Assembly (NCBI GenBank): GCA_033763395.1
Contig: JANRKQ010000018.1
Span: 62,001-126,000 of the forward strand
From: Xiheimicrobium sp033763395
GTDB lineage: Bacteria; Myxococcota; Myxococcia; Myxococcales; Myxococcaceae
Reading direction: 5' to 3'
DNA: 64,000 nt
Part shown: positions 27,401-34,487 of the stretch, piece by piece
Layout: each line of letters begins with the position of its first letter
How positions within the stretch are numbered: position 1 is the first letter of the stretch
The notes under the pieces: model-generated
What the model was told of the DNA's origin: nothing
Databases searched by the model: none
What the model saw: only the letters and a program-made list of their open reading frames with translations
Program-made: the position numbers and the translations under genes

Positions 27401-28044
27401 GACGCCGCCTGCTCCGGTGCCATGTACGCGATGGTGCCGACGATCGCCTGGCCCTGGGCCTCGGTGAGGCTCCTGGGGCCGCCCAGCTCGGCGACGAGGC
27501 CAAAGTCGAGGATGACGACGCGCCCCTCGTTCGTGACGAGCACGTTCGAAGGCTTCAAGTCGCGGTGCATGCGGCCGCGCCCGTGCATGAAGGCGACGCC
27601 TTCGGCGAGCTGACGGAACGCGTCGGTGACACGGGCCGTGTCGACGCGCACCGAAGGCGGGCCCTTCGAGCGCACGGTGGCGCCGAGCTCGGCGGTGGGC
27701 GCGTCGGAGGCGAGCGTGAGCGGCGTCGACGGGCGCACCCACGAGAGGAAATCGACGCCCTCGATCAGCTCGAGGGTGAAGAACCAGGTGTCGGCCTCGG
27801 CGGTGAGCTCGTAGAGCGAGACGAGGTTCGGGTGGCGCACGTCGTGGAGCGACCGGAACTCACGCTTGAGCCGCGCGAGCGCGTCGGCGTCCTGGCCCTG
27901 GAGGACCTTGAGGGCGACCCGCCGGCCGCCCCGCTCCGCGTCGATGGCCTCGTACACGATGCCCATGCCGCCGACGCCGAGCTCGCGCACGGGCTGGTAG
28001 CGCGGCGTGGCAGGAAAGCCTGGCGGGCGGGGAACATCGGCCAT
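24445..28044 (-). CDS. Ser/Thr kinase fused to AAA ATPase and TPR-like region (PknK/adenylate-cyclase-type signalling protein)
   Basis: The protein has 1199 aa. The kinase domain (about 16-296) is intact: GVGGMG 23-28, K46, HRDLKPSN from H160, DFG 180-182, and a ~30-residue Ser/Thr/Pro-rich insertion at about 104-135 in the hinge-D helix region. It is followed by an AAA/STAND-like ATPase starting LVGRDEAL (311-318), with Walker A GPSGIGKT (340-347) and Walker B VVLVDDAQWGD. The C-terminal ~600 residues are TPR-like helices. The layout matches the PknK family of regulatory kinases that sense multi-protein signals. There is no membrane helix. It is divergent from the annexin-ADP-ribosyltransferase gene with only 49 bases between starts. 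Confidence 0.92.
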   Translation of the reverse strand: MADVPRPPGFPATPRYQPVRELGVGGMGIVYEAIDAERGGRRVALKVLQGQDADALARLKREFRSLHDVRHPNLVSLYELTAEADTWFFTLELIEGVDFLSWVRPSTPLTLASDAPTAELGATVRSKGPPSVRVDTARVTDAFRQLAEGVAFMHGRGRMHRDLKPSNVLVTNEGRVVILDFGLVAELGGPRSLTEAQGQAIVGTIAYMAPEQAASGPIGPAADWYAFGVMLFQALTGRLPFEGAPVDVMLDKQRRPAPAPSSLSPDVPEALDALCVGLLRTVPTERPDAAAVLAALGASTPRRAPLTPRGLVGRDEALASLQRAFDRTRTDGPRVVRVQGPSGIGKTALLRAFAEQLDSLGAVVLAGRCHERETVPFKAIDPIIDALTRTLAAMPAERVDAIRPRDASLLTKMFPVLSRVPAFRDAPVREVAEPLERRRRAVMALRALFERLGERVPLVVLVDDAQWGDADSVALMEALLRAPEPPTVLVVTSIRDDGPALPAGTVPVELLALGPLSSEASRAIAMAAGVEPGRALAVASESSGNPLLLMQLLESAGEGEVTVEGLWRRKLATLSPGGLAVLRVVSVAGAPLDARIALEAARLDAREADLVQQLEGQHLVRMLPDEKRLEPWHEGLRAAVTSMLEAHDLREVHERLATVLSTGADADLDAIATHWAAAGHGDRACEATLTAAARARDQLAFARAAALYRKGLELLSLDDRRRAELTVAMAHCLASAGQGKAAADAFRAATKEPGATPGQAIELQRLAAEQLLVSGHVDDGVLAMSTVLSALGMSLARTPARAVGALVFRRAHLALRGLSFDERPPAQVDPALLGRIDACWSVSVGLGMVDTIRGASFQTRQLLLALDAGEPWRVARALSAEAAFVATEGVSAEKRARALLTSARALCERVGDARLKGLLAFCEGLTRFLVGDFREARAKVNEAESAFRDAGLDVSWEAASSRLFSIWSLFYLGEVAELSRRITGFVRDAEGRGDRYALTSLTVGLANVSKLAAGTPAAARAAVEAAMVGWPTTSFHFQHYWAVLSEGLIGLYEGRPAPALERLLGVWPEMERAMLLRIQNVRVEAWSLRGRLAIAAGKSDEARRAVKALRRERVGWAWAQAVALEALLEPARRAELLARAIAGFDQHGLKLFAASARLRLGEASNDDLGRANVRAALAWFETQDVVDPQAFARMLVPTG

Positions 28045-28093
28045 GAGGGAGGGGTGTTAGCAGGGTTGTTTGGTGCTATTGCCGAGGGACTTC
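28045..28093. promoter_or_regulatory. short divergent intergenic region
   Basis: The 49 bases between the kinase-ATPase start (minus) and the annexin-toxin start (plus) must hold at least part of both promoters. A GAGGGA Shine-Dalgarno serves the plus-strand ATG at 28094. I could not identify -35/-10 boxes for either gene. Confidence 0.4.
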
Positions 28094-30796
28094 ATGGCTC
28101 CCGTCAACCGGTCCCGCCAACCCACGCCGACGCTGCAGCCCAGAGCGACGGCGGCTCCCGCTCCGGCCCGTCCAGCCACTGCGCCCGCGGCCACTGCGCC
28201 GGCGGGCTGGACGCCCACCGCTCGGCCAGCCGCGAGACCCGCTCCAGCGGCGCCGTCGACGACCGCTGCGCCTGCGAGGCCTGCCACCACGCCTGCCGTC
28301 GTCGCCCCGCCTCCGCCGAAGGAGGCCTCACCCGCCACCCGCGCGCAGGCCGCGCGCGACGCCCAGACGCTCCATGAAGCCCTGCGGGGTGGGCTCACCG
28401 GACTCGGCACCGACGAAGACAAGCTGTTCTCGGTCCTCCAGAACCGCTCGCCGGAGCAGCTCTCGGCCGCGCGCGACGCGTACCAGCAGCACTTCCGCCG
28501 CTCCCTCGACGCTGACGTGAAGAGCGATCTGTCGGGCCGCGCCGAGCGCCGCGCGGTGGCGCTCCTCTCTGGAGACCACGCCACCGCCACCGCCGAGCGG
28601 CTCGCCGAACAGACCCTCGGCCTCATGAGCGACAACCCGGCCGAGATCATGTCGACGCTCGAGAACGTGCCCCACGACGTGCTCCAGCAGGCCGCCACCC
28701 GGTTCCAGGCGCTCAACGGCACCTCGCTCGAGGCCGCGCTCCGCAGGGCCCTGCCGGCCGCGCGCGAGCCCGAGGCCCTCGCTTTCGCCGCCGGGCGCCG
28801 TGACGAGGCCTACGCCCACCGCGTCGCCGCCGCGCTCACCAGCGGAAAGGGGGCCGAGGCCGTCGAGGTGCTGCAGCGCATCGCACCCGAGCAGCTCGGC
28901 CGCTTCGCCGAGACGTACCAGGCACGGGTGGGCAGACCGCTCGCGGCCGACGTCGGCAAGCTCCCTGCGGGCCACGCGAAGGATCAGGGGCTCGCGCTGC
29001 TCCGCGGAGATCGCGCGCTCGCCGACGCCGTGCGGCTGAGACAGGCCGTCGAGGGCAAGTTCCTGGGGTTCGGCAAAGACGCGACCGGAGCGCTCGCCGT
29101 CCTCGAAGGCCGGCCGGTCGCCGAGCGCGCGGCCGTGGCCAGCGCCTACCAGCGCCAGTACGGCGTCGAGCTGGGCGCCGATCTGCGCGCGCGCTTCGGC
29201 GGCCGCGACGAAGAGCGCCTCACCCGGAGCCTCGCGGGCCGCCTGGGTGACGTCGACCGTCTGCAGATCGCCATGCAGGGCTTTGGCGCCGACTCACAAG
29301 CGATTCAGCGCGTCCTGGGCGGCCGCACCCGCGCCGAGGCGCAGACGCTGGCGTCGAACTACCTCGTGAAGACCGGCCGCCACCTCGAGAGCGATCTGCG
29401 CGCCCAGCTGGGTGGGCGCGATCAGTTCGAAGCCCTGCTCGCGCTCGAGGGCAAGCCCGAGACGCCTGCCCAGGCCGTCGAGGTCGCCCGGCGCCGCCGC
29501 GACTTCGAGCGCGCCGGGTTCCTCAACTCCGCCAGCCGCGTGGTGATGGACCTCGTCTCAGACAGCGGCAGCCGGCTCGATGGAACCGTCACCGAGGCCG
29601 AGCGCACCCTGCGCGCCGCGAGCGCCGATGGCGTCGTCACCACCGCCGAGGCCGCCGAGCTGTCGGCCCTCACCACCCTCGCCGATGGAGACGCCGCCGC
29701 CTACCGCTCCGCGAAGGACTCCGCGACCGAGGCCGCCGCGACCGTCGCGGCCGTCGGGGTCGCCGTCGCCACGGGCGGTGCCGGAGCGCCCCTCATCGCT
29801 GCCGCCGCTGGAGGTGCCGCGACCAAGGTCGCCGTGAAGGGCGCCATGAGCGGCCGGGCGTACTCGACTGAAGCGGCACTCACCGACGCCACCATCGGCG
29901 CCGTCGAGTCCCTCTCTGGGGGCCTCGCGGGCCGGGTCGCTCCCGCCGCGACCATGGGCGCCCGCGCCCTGCAAGGGGCCACCCGCGGCGCCGCGACCGC
30001 CTTCGCGAACTCCGCGACCGCCACGGCGCTCAAGGATGAGACGTGGAACAGCGGACTGGGCGAAGGCCTCTTCAACGTCACCTCGCGCGCCAGCGTCGCG
30101 GCGGCCCAGGGCGCTGCGACCGGCGCGGCCCAGTCTTTCGCCAAAGACCTGCTGACGCGCCCGCAGCCGACGCAGCTGGGCGTCGCGCCCACGCAGCTGC
30201 CCGAGGGCCCGGTCGATCTGTCGCGGTACGACTCGGACGACGCCACCCGCGCGGCGCTCCGCTCGTTCCTCGGTGAGAGCGAGTACCAGAACCTCCGCTC
30301 GATCGCCGAGGGCCTCAAGGCGAGCAACCCCGCGCTGGCGAACGTGCACGTCGACGATCTCGTCGCGCTGCGCGCCTACACCGGCAGCTACTACACCGCG
30401 ATGAACCAGGCGCTCCGGGGCCGAGGCGGAGACATCGCCCAGCAGGCCGCCATCATCAAGACGGCCGCCTCGGCGCTCAACGATCTGCCGGAGTTCCAGG
30501 GCACCACGTTCCGCGGCACCACGCTCGACGCCGAGCGCATCGCCCGCTACGCGCCGGGCACCGTCATCGCCGAGAAGGGCTTCATGAGCACGACCACGGC
30601 TCAAGACGTGGCCTTCAGTGGGAACGTGCGCTTCGTCATCAACAGCAAGGGCGCGGGGCGCTCCGTCGAGGCCTTGAGCCAGTTCGCGAACGAGAAAGAA
30701 GTGCTCTTCGGCCCCGGCACCGAGTTCAAGGTGCTCAGCAACGCCATCGACCAGGCCACGGGCCTCACCACCATCTTCCTTGACGAGGTGCCGTGA
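28094..30796 (+). CDS. annexin-repeat protein with C-terminal ADP-ribosyltransferase domain (toxin-like effector)
   Basis: The protein has 900 aa from the ATG at 28094 (GAGGGA ribosome-binding site). Residues 1-80 are Ala/Pro-rich and probably disordered. About 88-456 hold five ~72-residue annexin-like repeats; the first is the clearest (GLTGLGTDEDKLFSVLQNRSPEQL, then Y...L..D...DLSG). About 456-700 are Ala/Gly-rich with hydrophobic stretches (VGVAVATGGAGAPLIAAAAGG), as in pre-toxin regions. The C-terminal ~185 residues are an R-S-E ADP-ribosyltransferase: R807 in FRGTT, S832-T-T in FMSTTT, and E867-x-E869 in NEKEVLF; ExE is the arginine-modifying type. No signal peptide is present, so a dedicated secretion route is implied. 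The stop overlaps the next start. Confidence 0.9.
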   Translation: MAPVNRSRQPTPTLQPRATAAPAPARPATAPAATAPAGWTPTARPAARPAPAAPSTTAAPARPATTPAVVAPPPPKEASPATRAQAARDAQTLHEALRGGLTGLGTDEDKLFSVLQNRSPEQLSAARDAYQQHFRRSLDADVKSDLSGRAERRAVALLSGDHATATAERLAEQTLGLMSDNPAEIMSTLENVPHDVLQQAATRFQALNGTSLEAALRRALPAAREPEALAFAAGRRDEAYAHRVAAALTSGKGAEAVEVLQRIAPEQLGRFAETYQARVGRPLAADVGKLPAGHAKDQGLALLRGDRALADAVRLRQAVEGKFLGFGKDATGALAVLEGRPVAERAAVASAYQRQYGVELGADLRARFGGRDEERLTRSLAGRLGDVDRLQIAMQGFGADSQAIQRVLGGRTRAEAQTLASNYLVKTGRHLESDLRAQLGGRDQFEALLALEGKPETPAQAVEVARRRRDFERAGFLNSASRVVMDLVSDSGSRLDGTVTEAERTLRAASADGVVTTAEAAELSALTTLADGDAAAYRSAKDSATEAAATVAAVGVAVATGGAGAPLIAAAAGGAATKVAVKGAMSGRAYSTEAALTDATIGAVESLSGGLAGRVAPAATMGARALQGATRGAATAFANSATATALKDETWNSGLGEGLFNVTSRASVAAAQGAATGAAQSFAKDLLTRPQPTQLGVAPTQLPEGPVDLSRYDSDDATRAALRSFLGESEYQNLRSIAEGLKASNPALANVHVDDLVALRAYTGSYYTAMNQALRGRGGDIAQQAAIIKTAASALNDLPEFQGTTFRGTTLDAERIARYAPGTVIAEKGFMSTTTAQDVAFSGNVRFVINSKGAGRSVEALSQFANEKEVLFGPGTEFKVLSNAIDQATGLTTIFLDEVP

Positions 30797-31011
30797 TGCT
30801 CACCCCCGAAGAACAGGCCGCGCTCGAGCGCATGCAGGCCGACCTCAAGAAGGCCCCCGCCGCGAAGCCGCCGGCGAAGGGCTCGGTGCGCCCCGAGCGC
30901 TTCAGTGACTCCGCTCCCGGCCTCTCGGACGACGGCGAGCTCAACGAGATCGATCCCGCGACAGGACAGCCGAAGCAGGTCCCCGCGCCCCCTCCCGCAA
31001 AGAAGCCCTGA
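30796..31011 (+). CDS. small acidic/proline-rich protein downstream of the toxin-like gene
   Basis: The protein has 71 aa from the ATG at 30796, which overlaps the toxin stop (GTGATG). It begins MLTPEEQAALERMQADLKK, a short amphipathic helix, followed by low-complexity Ala/Pro/Lys and an acidic stretch (SDDGELNEID), and ends PPPAKKP. There are no cysteines, signal peptide or known domain. The position directly after an ADP-ribosyltransferase gene is where an immunity protein or secretion adaptor is often found, but the sequence looks disordered rather than like a folded immunity protein. Confidence 0.7.
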   Translation: MLTPEEQAALERMQADLKKAPAAKPPAKGSVRPERFSDSAPGLSDDGELNEIDPATGQPKQVPAPPPAKKP

Positions 31012-31015
31012 CGCC

Positions 31016-32140
31016 ATGCCACGCATCGACGCCCTGCCCCCCGCCTTGCGGGATCTCGCCCGCCGCCTCGACGCCGACCGCCGCGTCGCCACCCGGCCCA
31101 ATGGGCAGATCTCCACCGCCGAGCTCCAGCGCGCCGAGCGCCTCGGCGTCATTCGCCCGCAGGACCGCGCGACCTTCGATCAGCTCCGCGCGCACGTGAC
31201 CGGCCGGCCGACCCTCAACCCCTCGGGCCCGACGGTCCCCACGCCGGGCACGTTCAACCCCTGGCCGACGACGCCCACGACGCCGAGCGCACCGACGACG
31301 CCGAGCGCACCGACGCCCACGACGCCCACGACGCCTCTGGCCGGCGTTCCGGAGCACCGCTTCTCCGTCGACGGCATGTCCGACACGTACACGCTCATCG
31401 TGGGCAAGAACGGCATCAAGCCCGGCGGCGAGCTCGTGCTCCCCATTCCGCCCGAGCGGCAGGGCTTCGAGATCCAGAACATCGACGTCTCGTTCCACGC
31501 CCCGGTGCGCCAGTGGAACAACGCCACCCGCCGCGAAGAGAAGCCGACGTACGCCACCTTCTCGACCGACGACCGGCAGCTCATGCGCAAGTTCGTCGAC
31601 CCGAACGCCGACGCCGGCAACATTCCCGAGATCGACAACGTGCACTCCGAGAACTCGTCGGACACGGGCTCGCTGGGCGCTGCTGGCCGCACGGTGCGCA
31701 TCAAGGCCCAGAACGATCACATCCCCGCGGGCGAAGACGCGATGACGGTGCAGTGGGTGCGGGTCAACTACAAGCCGCGCGACGTCGAGACGAAGACGTT
31801 CAGCTACCGCGGCCGGGCGCTCCCCAACCAGGAATGGGAAGGCCAGTGGATTCGCCAGGGCCAGCCCTTCACCATCGACGTCGATCCGAACCGCAAGGTG
31901 TCGCGCGTCGAGATCCAGTGGTCGGACAAGCCTGACACCGTGGGCTTCGACGAGCCCGGGCGCTGGGCGCGCGGCACCGTGACGCTCGACGGGCAGACGC
32001 TCGGCAACCCCGGAGAGCACGTCGGCAGCCCCGAGTGGCAGACCTTCGAGGGTCGCGGCGTCAAGGGCGGCAAGCTGCAGATCTCGGCCGCGGACTCGGA
32101 CCTCAAGATCTTCGAGGTCCGCGTGCTGTACGAGCGCTGA
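31016..32140 (+). CDS. hypothetical protein with PT-rich linker and beta-rich domains
   Basis: The protein has 374 aa and starts 4 bases after the small protein gene. Residues 1-60 form an alpha-helical N-terminus with a TAELQRAERLG motif resembling EF-hand-like or helical adaptor sequences in exported myxobacterial proteins. Residues ~65-105 are a threonine/proline linker encoded by near-identical 9- to 12-base units (about 31267-31338). The rest (about 110-374) is beta-rich, in two sections: RFSVDGMSDTYTLIVGKNGIKPGG... and QPFTIDVDPNRKVSRVEIQWSDKPDTVGFDEPGRW... No enzyme motif is recognised. As the third gene of the toxin-like cassette it may be a co-secreted partner, a surface-binding module or an inhibitor. 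Confidence 0.75.
   Translation: MPRIDALPPALRDLARRLDADRRVATRPNGQISTAELQRAERLGVIRPQDRATFDQLRAHVTGRPTLNPSGPTVPTPGTFNPWPTTPTTPSAPTTPSAPTPTTPTTPLAGVPEHRFSVDGMSDTYTLIVGKNGIKPGGELVLPIPPERQGFEIQNIDVSFHAPVRQWNNATRREEKPTYATFSTDDRQLMRKFVDPNADAGNIPEIDNVHSENSSDTGSLGAAGRTVRIKAQNDHIPAGEDAMTVQWVRVNYKPRDVETKTFSYRGRALPNQEWEGQWIRQGQPFTIDVDPNRKVSRVEIQWSDKPDTVGFDEPGRWARGTVTLDGQTLGNPGEHVGSPEWQTFEGRGVKGGKLQISAADSDLKIFEVRVLYER
31267..31338 (+). repeat. Pro/Thr linker-coding tandem repeat
   Basis: Short repeated units based on CCGACGACGCCGAGCGCA and CCCACGACG encode a TTPTTPSAPTTPSAP-type linker inside the 31016-32140 gene. It separates the helical N-terminus from the beta-rich part. Confidence 0.7.
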
Positions 32141-32149
32141 GGCCGCTCG

Positions 32150-33373
32150 TCAGGGCAGGTCGCCGAGCTGGTGGTTGCCGAGGTCCATGCTGACCTCGGC
32201 GGTCGGCACGCCGTTCGGCGTCGCGAGAGAGAAGCGGCTCACGAACCCCAGGGTGCTGGAGATGGTCAGGTCGGGCGTTCCCGTCGGTCCCAGCGTCCGC
32301 GCCCGGAACGTCTGGTACCGCTGCCCCGTGGTGACGTCGCCGAAGAGACAGATCAACGAGGGCGCGCCGACGGGAAGCGTCGCGTGGACCGTACCCGAGA
32401 ACGTTGACGACATGGCTGCTCCGCCGCCGCTGGGCACCGTGTTCCAGGCGCCGCTGAGCTCGAACTGCCGCACGACGAGGTCGCGGACGCCGGGCAGGGC
32501 TGGTGGCTGGCTCGCCGCCACGGCCTGCACCCAATCTCCGCTGGCGGCTGAACCCACCGGGCAACGCGCGGGCGTCGTGTTGAGCGCTGCGTCGTAGGTG
32601 ACCGTGGTCGCGCCAGCCGAGAACGAGACGACCTGCGGAGAGAGCGCCAGCAGCACCCGTTGTGGCTCCGTCGGCGTGCTGCGTGGTACGACGTCGAGGC
32701 TCGTGCCCGCGGCGTTGGTCAGCGTGGCAAACGGAACGGGCGTGCCACCATCCGGGTTGGCCAGTGACACCGTCACCGTGGTGAACGTCGGGGTGGACGC
32801 GGCCGTGTAGTTCGCGACCGACGCCAGCCCGGCGACGCCTCCATCTGGCACCACCGCCACCATGAACGGCTTGAGCACGGGGCGCGCCGCGCCTGCGCCT
32901 CCGGAGCCACCGGTCGCGACCACGGCTTCGACCTCGAAGCTGAAGCCGGTGAGCGGCAACAGGAGGGCGGGACCACTGGACCGCTGGAACGTCACCGAGC
33001 CGATCACCCGCGCGGGCGTGGTCGTCGCCATCGGCCCTGGAGGCCCCTGTTGGCCAGGAGGACCCGGAGGCCCCACCTGACCAGGGGGGCCCGGCGGGCC
33101 GGCTGGACCTGTGGGGCCCATCACGCCCGTCATGCCATCCATGCCCGCTGGCCCCTGCGGCCCCGGTGCGCCATCAGCTCCTGCGGGGCCGCGCTCCCCC
33201 ATCGTCCCCATCGCGCCCATCGGCCCAGTCATGCCCGGCGCGCCAAGTTCGCCCTGAGGCCCGGCGACGCCCCGCTCTCCCATGGGCCCGGCAGGCCCTT
33301 CGAGTCCCTGCTGCATCCCGGGAGGACACCCACCCAACGCCATGGCAACCAGAATCCAGCCAGTCGCTCGCAT
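32150..33373 (-). CDS. collagen-like lipoprotein
   Basis: The protein has 407 aa. The signal MRATGWILVAMALGGC ends in a lipobox with the lipidated cysteine at residue 16. Residues ~24-113 are about 30 uninterrupted Gly-X-Y triplets (GLEGPAGPMGERG...), including GPPGPPGQ blocks, i.e. a bacterial collagen-like stalk. Methionine is frequent in the X/Y positions. The C-terminal ~290 residues form a beta-rich head (VIGSVTFQRSSGPALLLPLTGFSFEVE...; ends VSMDLGNHQLGDLP) with two cysteines. This design, a lipid anchor, triple-helical stalk and globular head, suits a trimeric surface adhesin or spore/envelope component. Convergent with the toxin cassette, 9 bases apart. Confidence 0.88.
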   Translation of the reverse strand: MRATGWILVAMALGGCPPGMQQGLEGPAGPMGERGVAGPQGELGAPGMTGPMGAMGTMGERGPAGADGAPGPQGPAGMDGMTGVMGPTGPAGPPGPPGQVGPPGPPGQQGPPGPMATTTPARVIGSVTFQRSSGPALLLPLTGFSFEVEAVVATGGSGGAGAARPVLKPFMVAVVPDGGVAGLASVANYTAASTPTFTTVTVSLANPDGGTPVPFATLTNAAGTSLDVVPRSTPTEPQRVLLALSPQVVSFSAGATTVTYDAALNTTPARCPVGSAASGDWVQAVAASQPPALPGVRDLVVRQFELSGAWNTVPSGGGAAMSSTFSGTVHATLPVGAPSLICLFGDVTTGQRYQTFRARTLGPTGTPDLTISSTLGFVSRFSLATPNGVPTAEVSMDLGNHQLGDLP

Positions 33374-33409
33374 CGACTCGAGTGTCGCACGGAGTCGATT
33401 CGTTTCGGA

Positions 33410-33736
33410 TCAGGGGCGCACGTCGAGCTGGAGCGCCCCGGCGACCGACGGCAGCCCGGCCACCAGCGCATCGACGACACTAGCCTGGGCGAGGGTCGGT
33501 GACGAATCGAAGCGGGCTCCCAACCGAACCGTGGCGCCCCAGTGAGGCGAAAACCACCACCGCGCGAAGACGCCAGGCTCGAACGACGCCGTCACGTTCG
33601 CCAGCCGCCGGCCGATCAGGGTCGAGTCGACCGCCACGCCCGAGGGCTCACGAAAAACCCATCTAAACGGTGAACTGTCACAGGGGCCCAACGGCCCGCC
33701 ATGCAACACTTGTTGCGGTCCCGGGGGACCCACCAT
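33410..33736 (-). pseudogene. possible remnant of an exported beta-rich protein
   Basis: An open frame of 108 codons on the minus strand. The last ~80 residues (FREPSGVAVDSTLIGRRLANVTASFEPGVFARWWFSPHWGATVRLGARFDSS...GALQLDVRP) look like genuine protein, with the aromatic/beta character of an outer-membrane protein C-terminus, whereas the first ~25 residues are low-quality (GPPGPQQVLHGGPLGP). No signal peptide or ribosome-binding site is evident. I interpret it as the 3' remnant of a truncated gene, but a short intact hypothetical gene cannot be excluded. It accounts for most of the gap between the collagen-like gene and the receiver gene. Confidence 0.35.
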
Positions 33737-33742
33737 CAGACG

Positions 33743-34123
33743 TCAGACAATCGGGACGGGGCGATTGATCTGCGTCAACAGCTCGACCATCTGGGCCCGA
33801 TTGAACGGCTTCTGGAGCTGAAACAGGCCAGGCAGCGTCAACAGCCGCGCGGCGACGTCGTCGGCGGCGTACCCGCTACACAAGACGATGGGAACGTCGG
33901 GGCGGAGCCGCCTCAACGCGGCCACTGTCTCGTCGGCCGATCGGCCCGGCATCATGAGGTCGAGCAACACGAGGGTGACGCCAGGCGTCCTTGCGAGCAC
34001 GGCCTCGGCTTCGAGCCCATCTTCGACATCATGCACCTCATGGCCCAGCACCTGGAGCAGCCGGCCCGTCGCGCGCCGCACGAGGGGATCATCATCGGCC
34101 AGCAGCACCACGCCACCGCTCAT
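33743..34123 (-). CDS. single-domain response regulator (receiver only)
   Basis: The protein has 126 aa from the ATG at 34123; the frame extends upstream into the tRNA gene but that part is not coding. It is a complete CheY-like receiver: acidic pocket D10-D11-D12 (LLADDDP), phosphoacceptor D55 (VLLDLMMPG), S83 in LCSGY and K105 in LQKPF. There is no output domain, so it signals by protein contact, perhaps from a hybrid histidine kinase as in PAS-HisKA-REC systems where such C-terminal-like receivers (with CSGY and QKPF) are typical. It begins 29 bases after tRNA-Arg on the same strand and may be read through from the tRNA promoter. Confidence 0.9.
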   Translation of the reverse strand: MSGGVVLLADDDPLVRRATGRLLQVLGHEVHDVEDGLEAEAVLARTPGVTLVLLDLMMPGRSADETVAALRRLRPDVPIVLCSGYAADDVAARLLTLPGLFQLQKPFNRAQMVELLTQINRPVPIV

Positions 34124-34152
34124 CGTCTCGACCCCCCTCGCGTCGTGTGCAG

Positions 34153-34226
34153 CGCGCCCGGCGGGACTCGAACCCACGACCCTCGGCTTAGAAGGCCGAT
34201 GCTCTATCCAGCTGAGCTACGGGCGC
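34153..34226 (-). tRNA. tRNA-Arg (anticodon UCU)
   Basis: The minus strand folds as a standard cloverleaf: acceptor GCGCCCG/CGGGCGC, D-arm GCTC...GAGC, anticodon stem TCGGC/GCCGA around loop CTTCTAA (anticodon TCT), and T-arm GTGGG-TTCGAGT-CCCGC. The discriminator is G. The 3' CCA is not encoded. Confidence 0.95.
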
Positions 34227-34242
34227 CTGATGTCCTTCTGTG

Positions 34243-34316
34243 TCGGGGTGGCCGGATTCGAACCGACGACCTTCTGCGCCCAAGGCAGACGCGCTACCAG
34301 ACTGCGCTACACCCCG
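34243..34316 (-). tRNA. tRNA-Pro (anticodon UGG)
   Basis: The minus strand folds as a cloverleaf: acceptor CGGGGTG/CACCCCG, D-arm GCGC...GCGC, anticodon stem TCTGC/GCAGA around loop CTTGGGC (anticodon TGG), T-loop TTCGAAT. The discriminator is A; CCA is not encoded. It lies 16 bases upstream of tRNA-Arg, so both are probably one transcript. Confidence 0.95.
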
Positions 34317-34487
34317 TCGATGCGGGCCGGGCTTCTGACCCACCTGTCACAGACGTGCAAGCGTCACGGCACTGACGGCTTCGAACAGGCCATCAGGGAC
34401 TTGCTCCCGGTCGCTCCTTTGACCACATTCCACTTTACCTGCGTTGCGGCCGGGCCGGCTCATCGAGCAACGTGTGGAGTGATGCGA

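Noticed and set aside
25462..28377. 971-codon plus-strand open frame
   Set aside because: Antisense to the kinase-ATPase, whose motifs are intact; no domain is seen in this translation.
34154..34316. tRNA pair as an integration (att) site
   Set aside because: No integrase gene or direct repeat of a tRNA 3' end was noticed nearby; the flanking genes look native.
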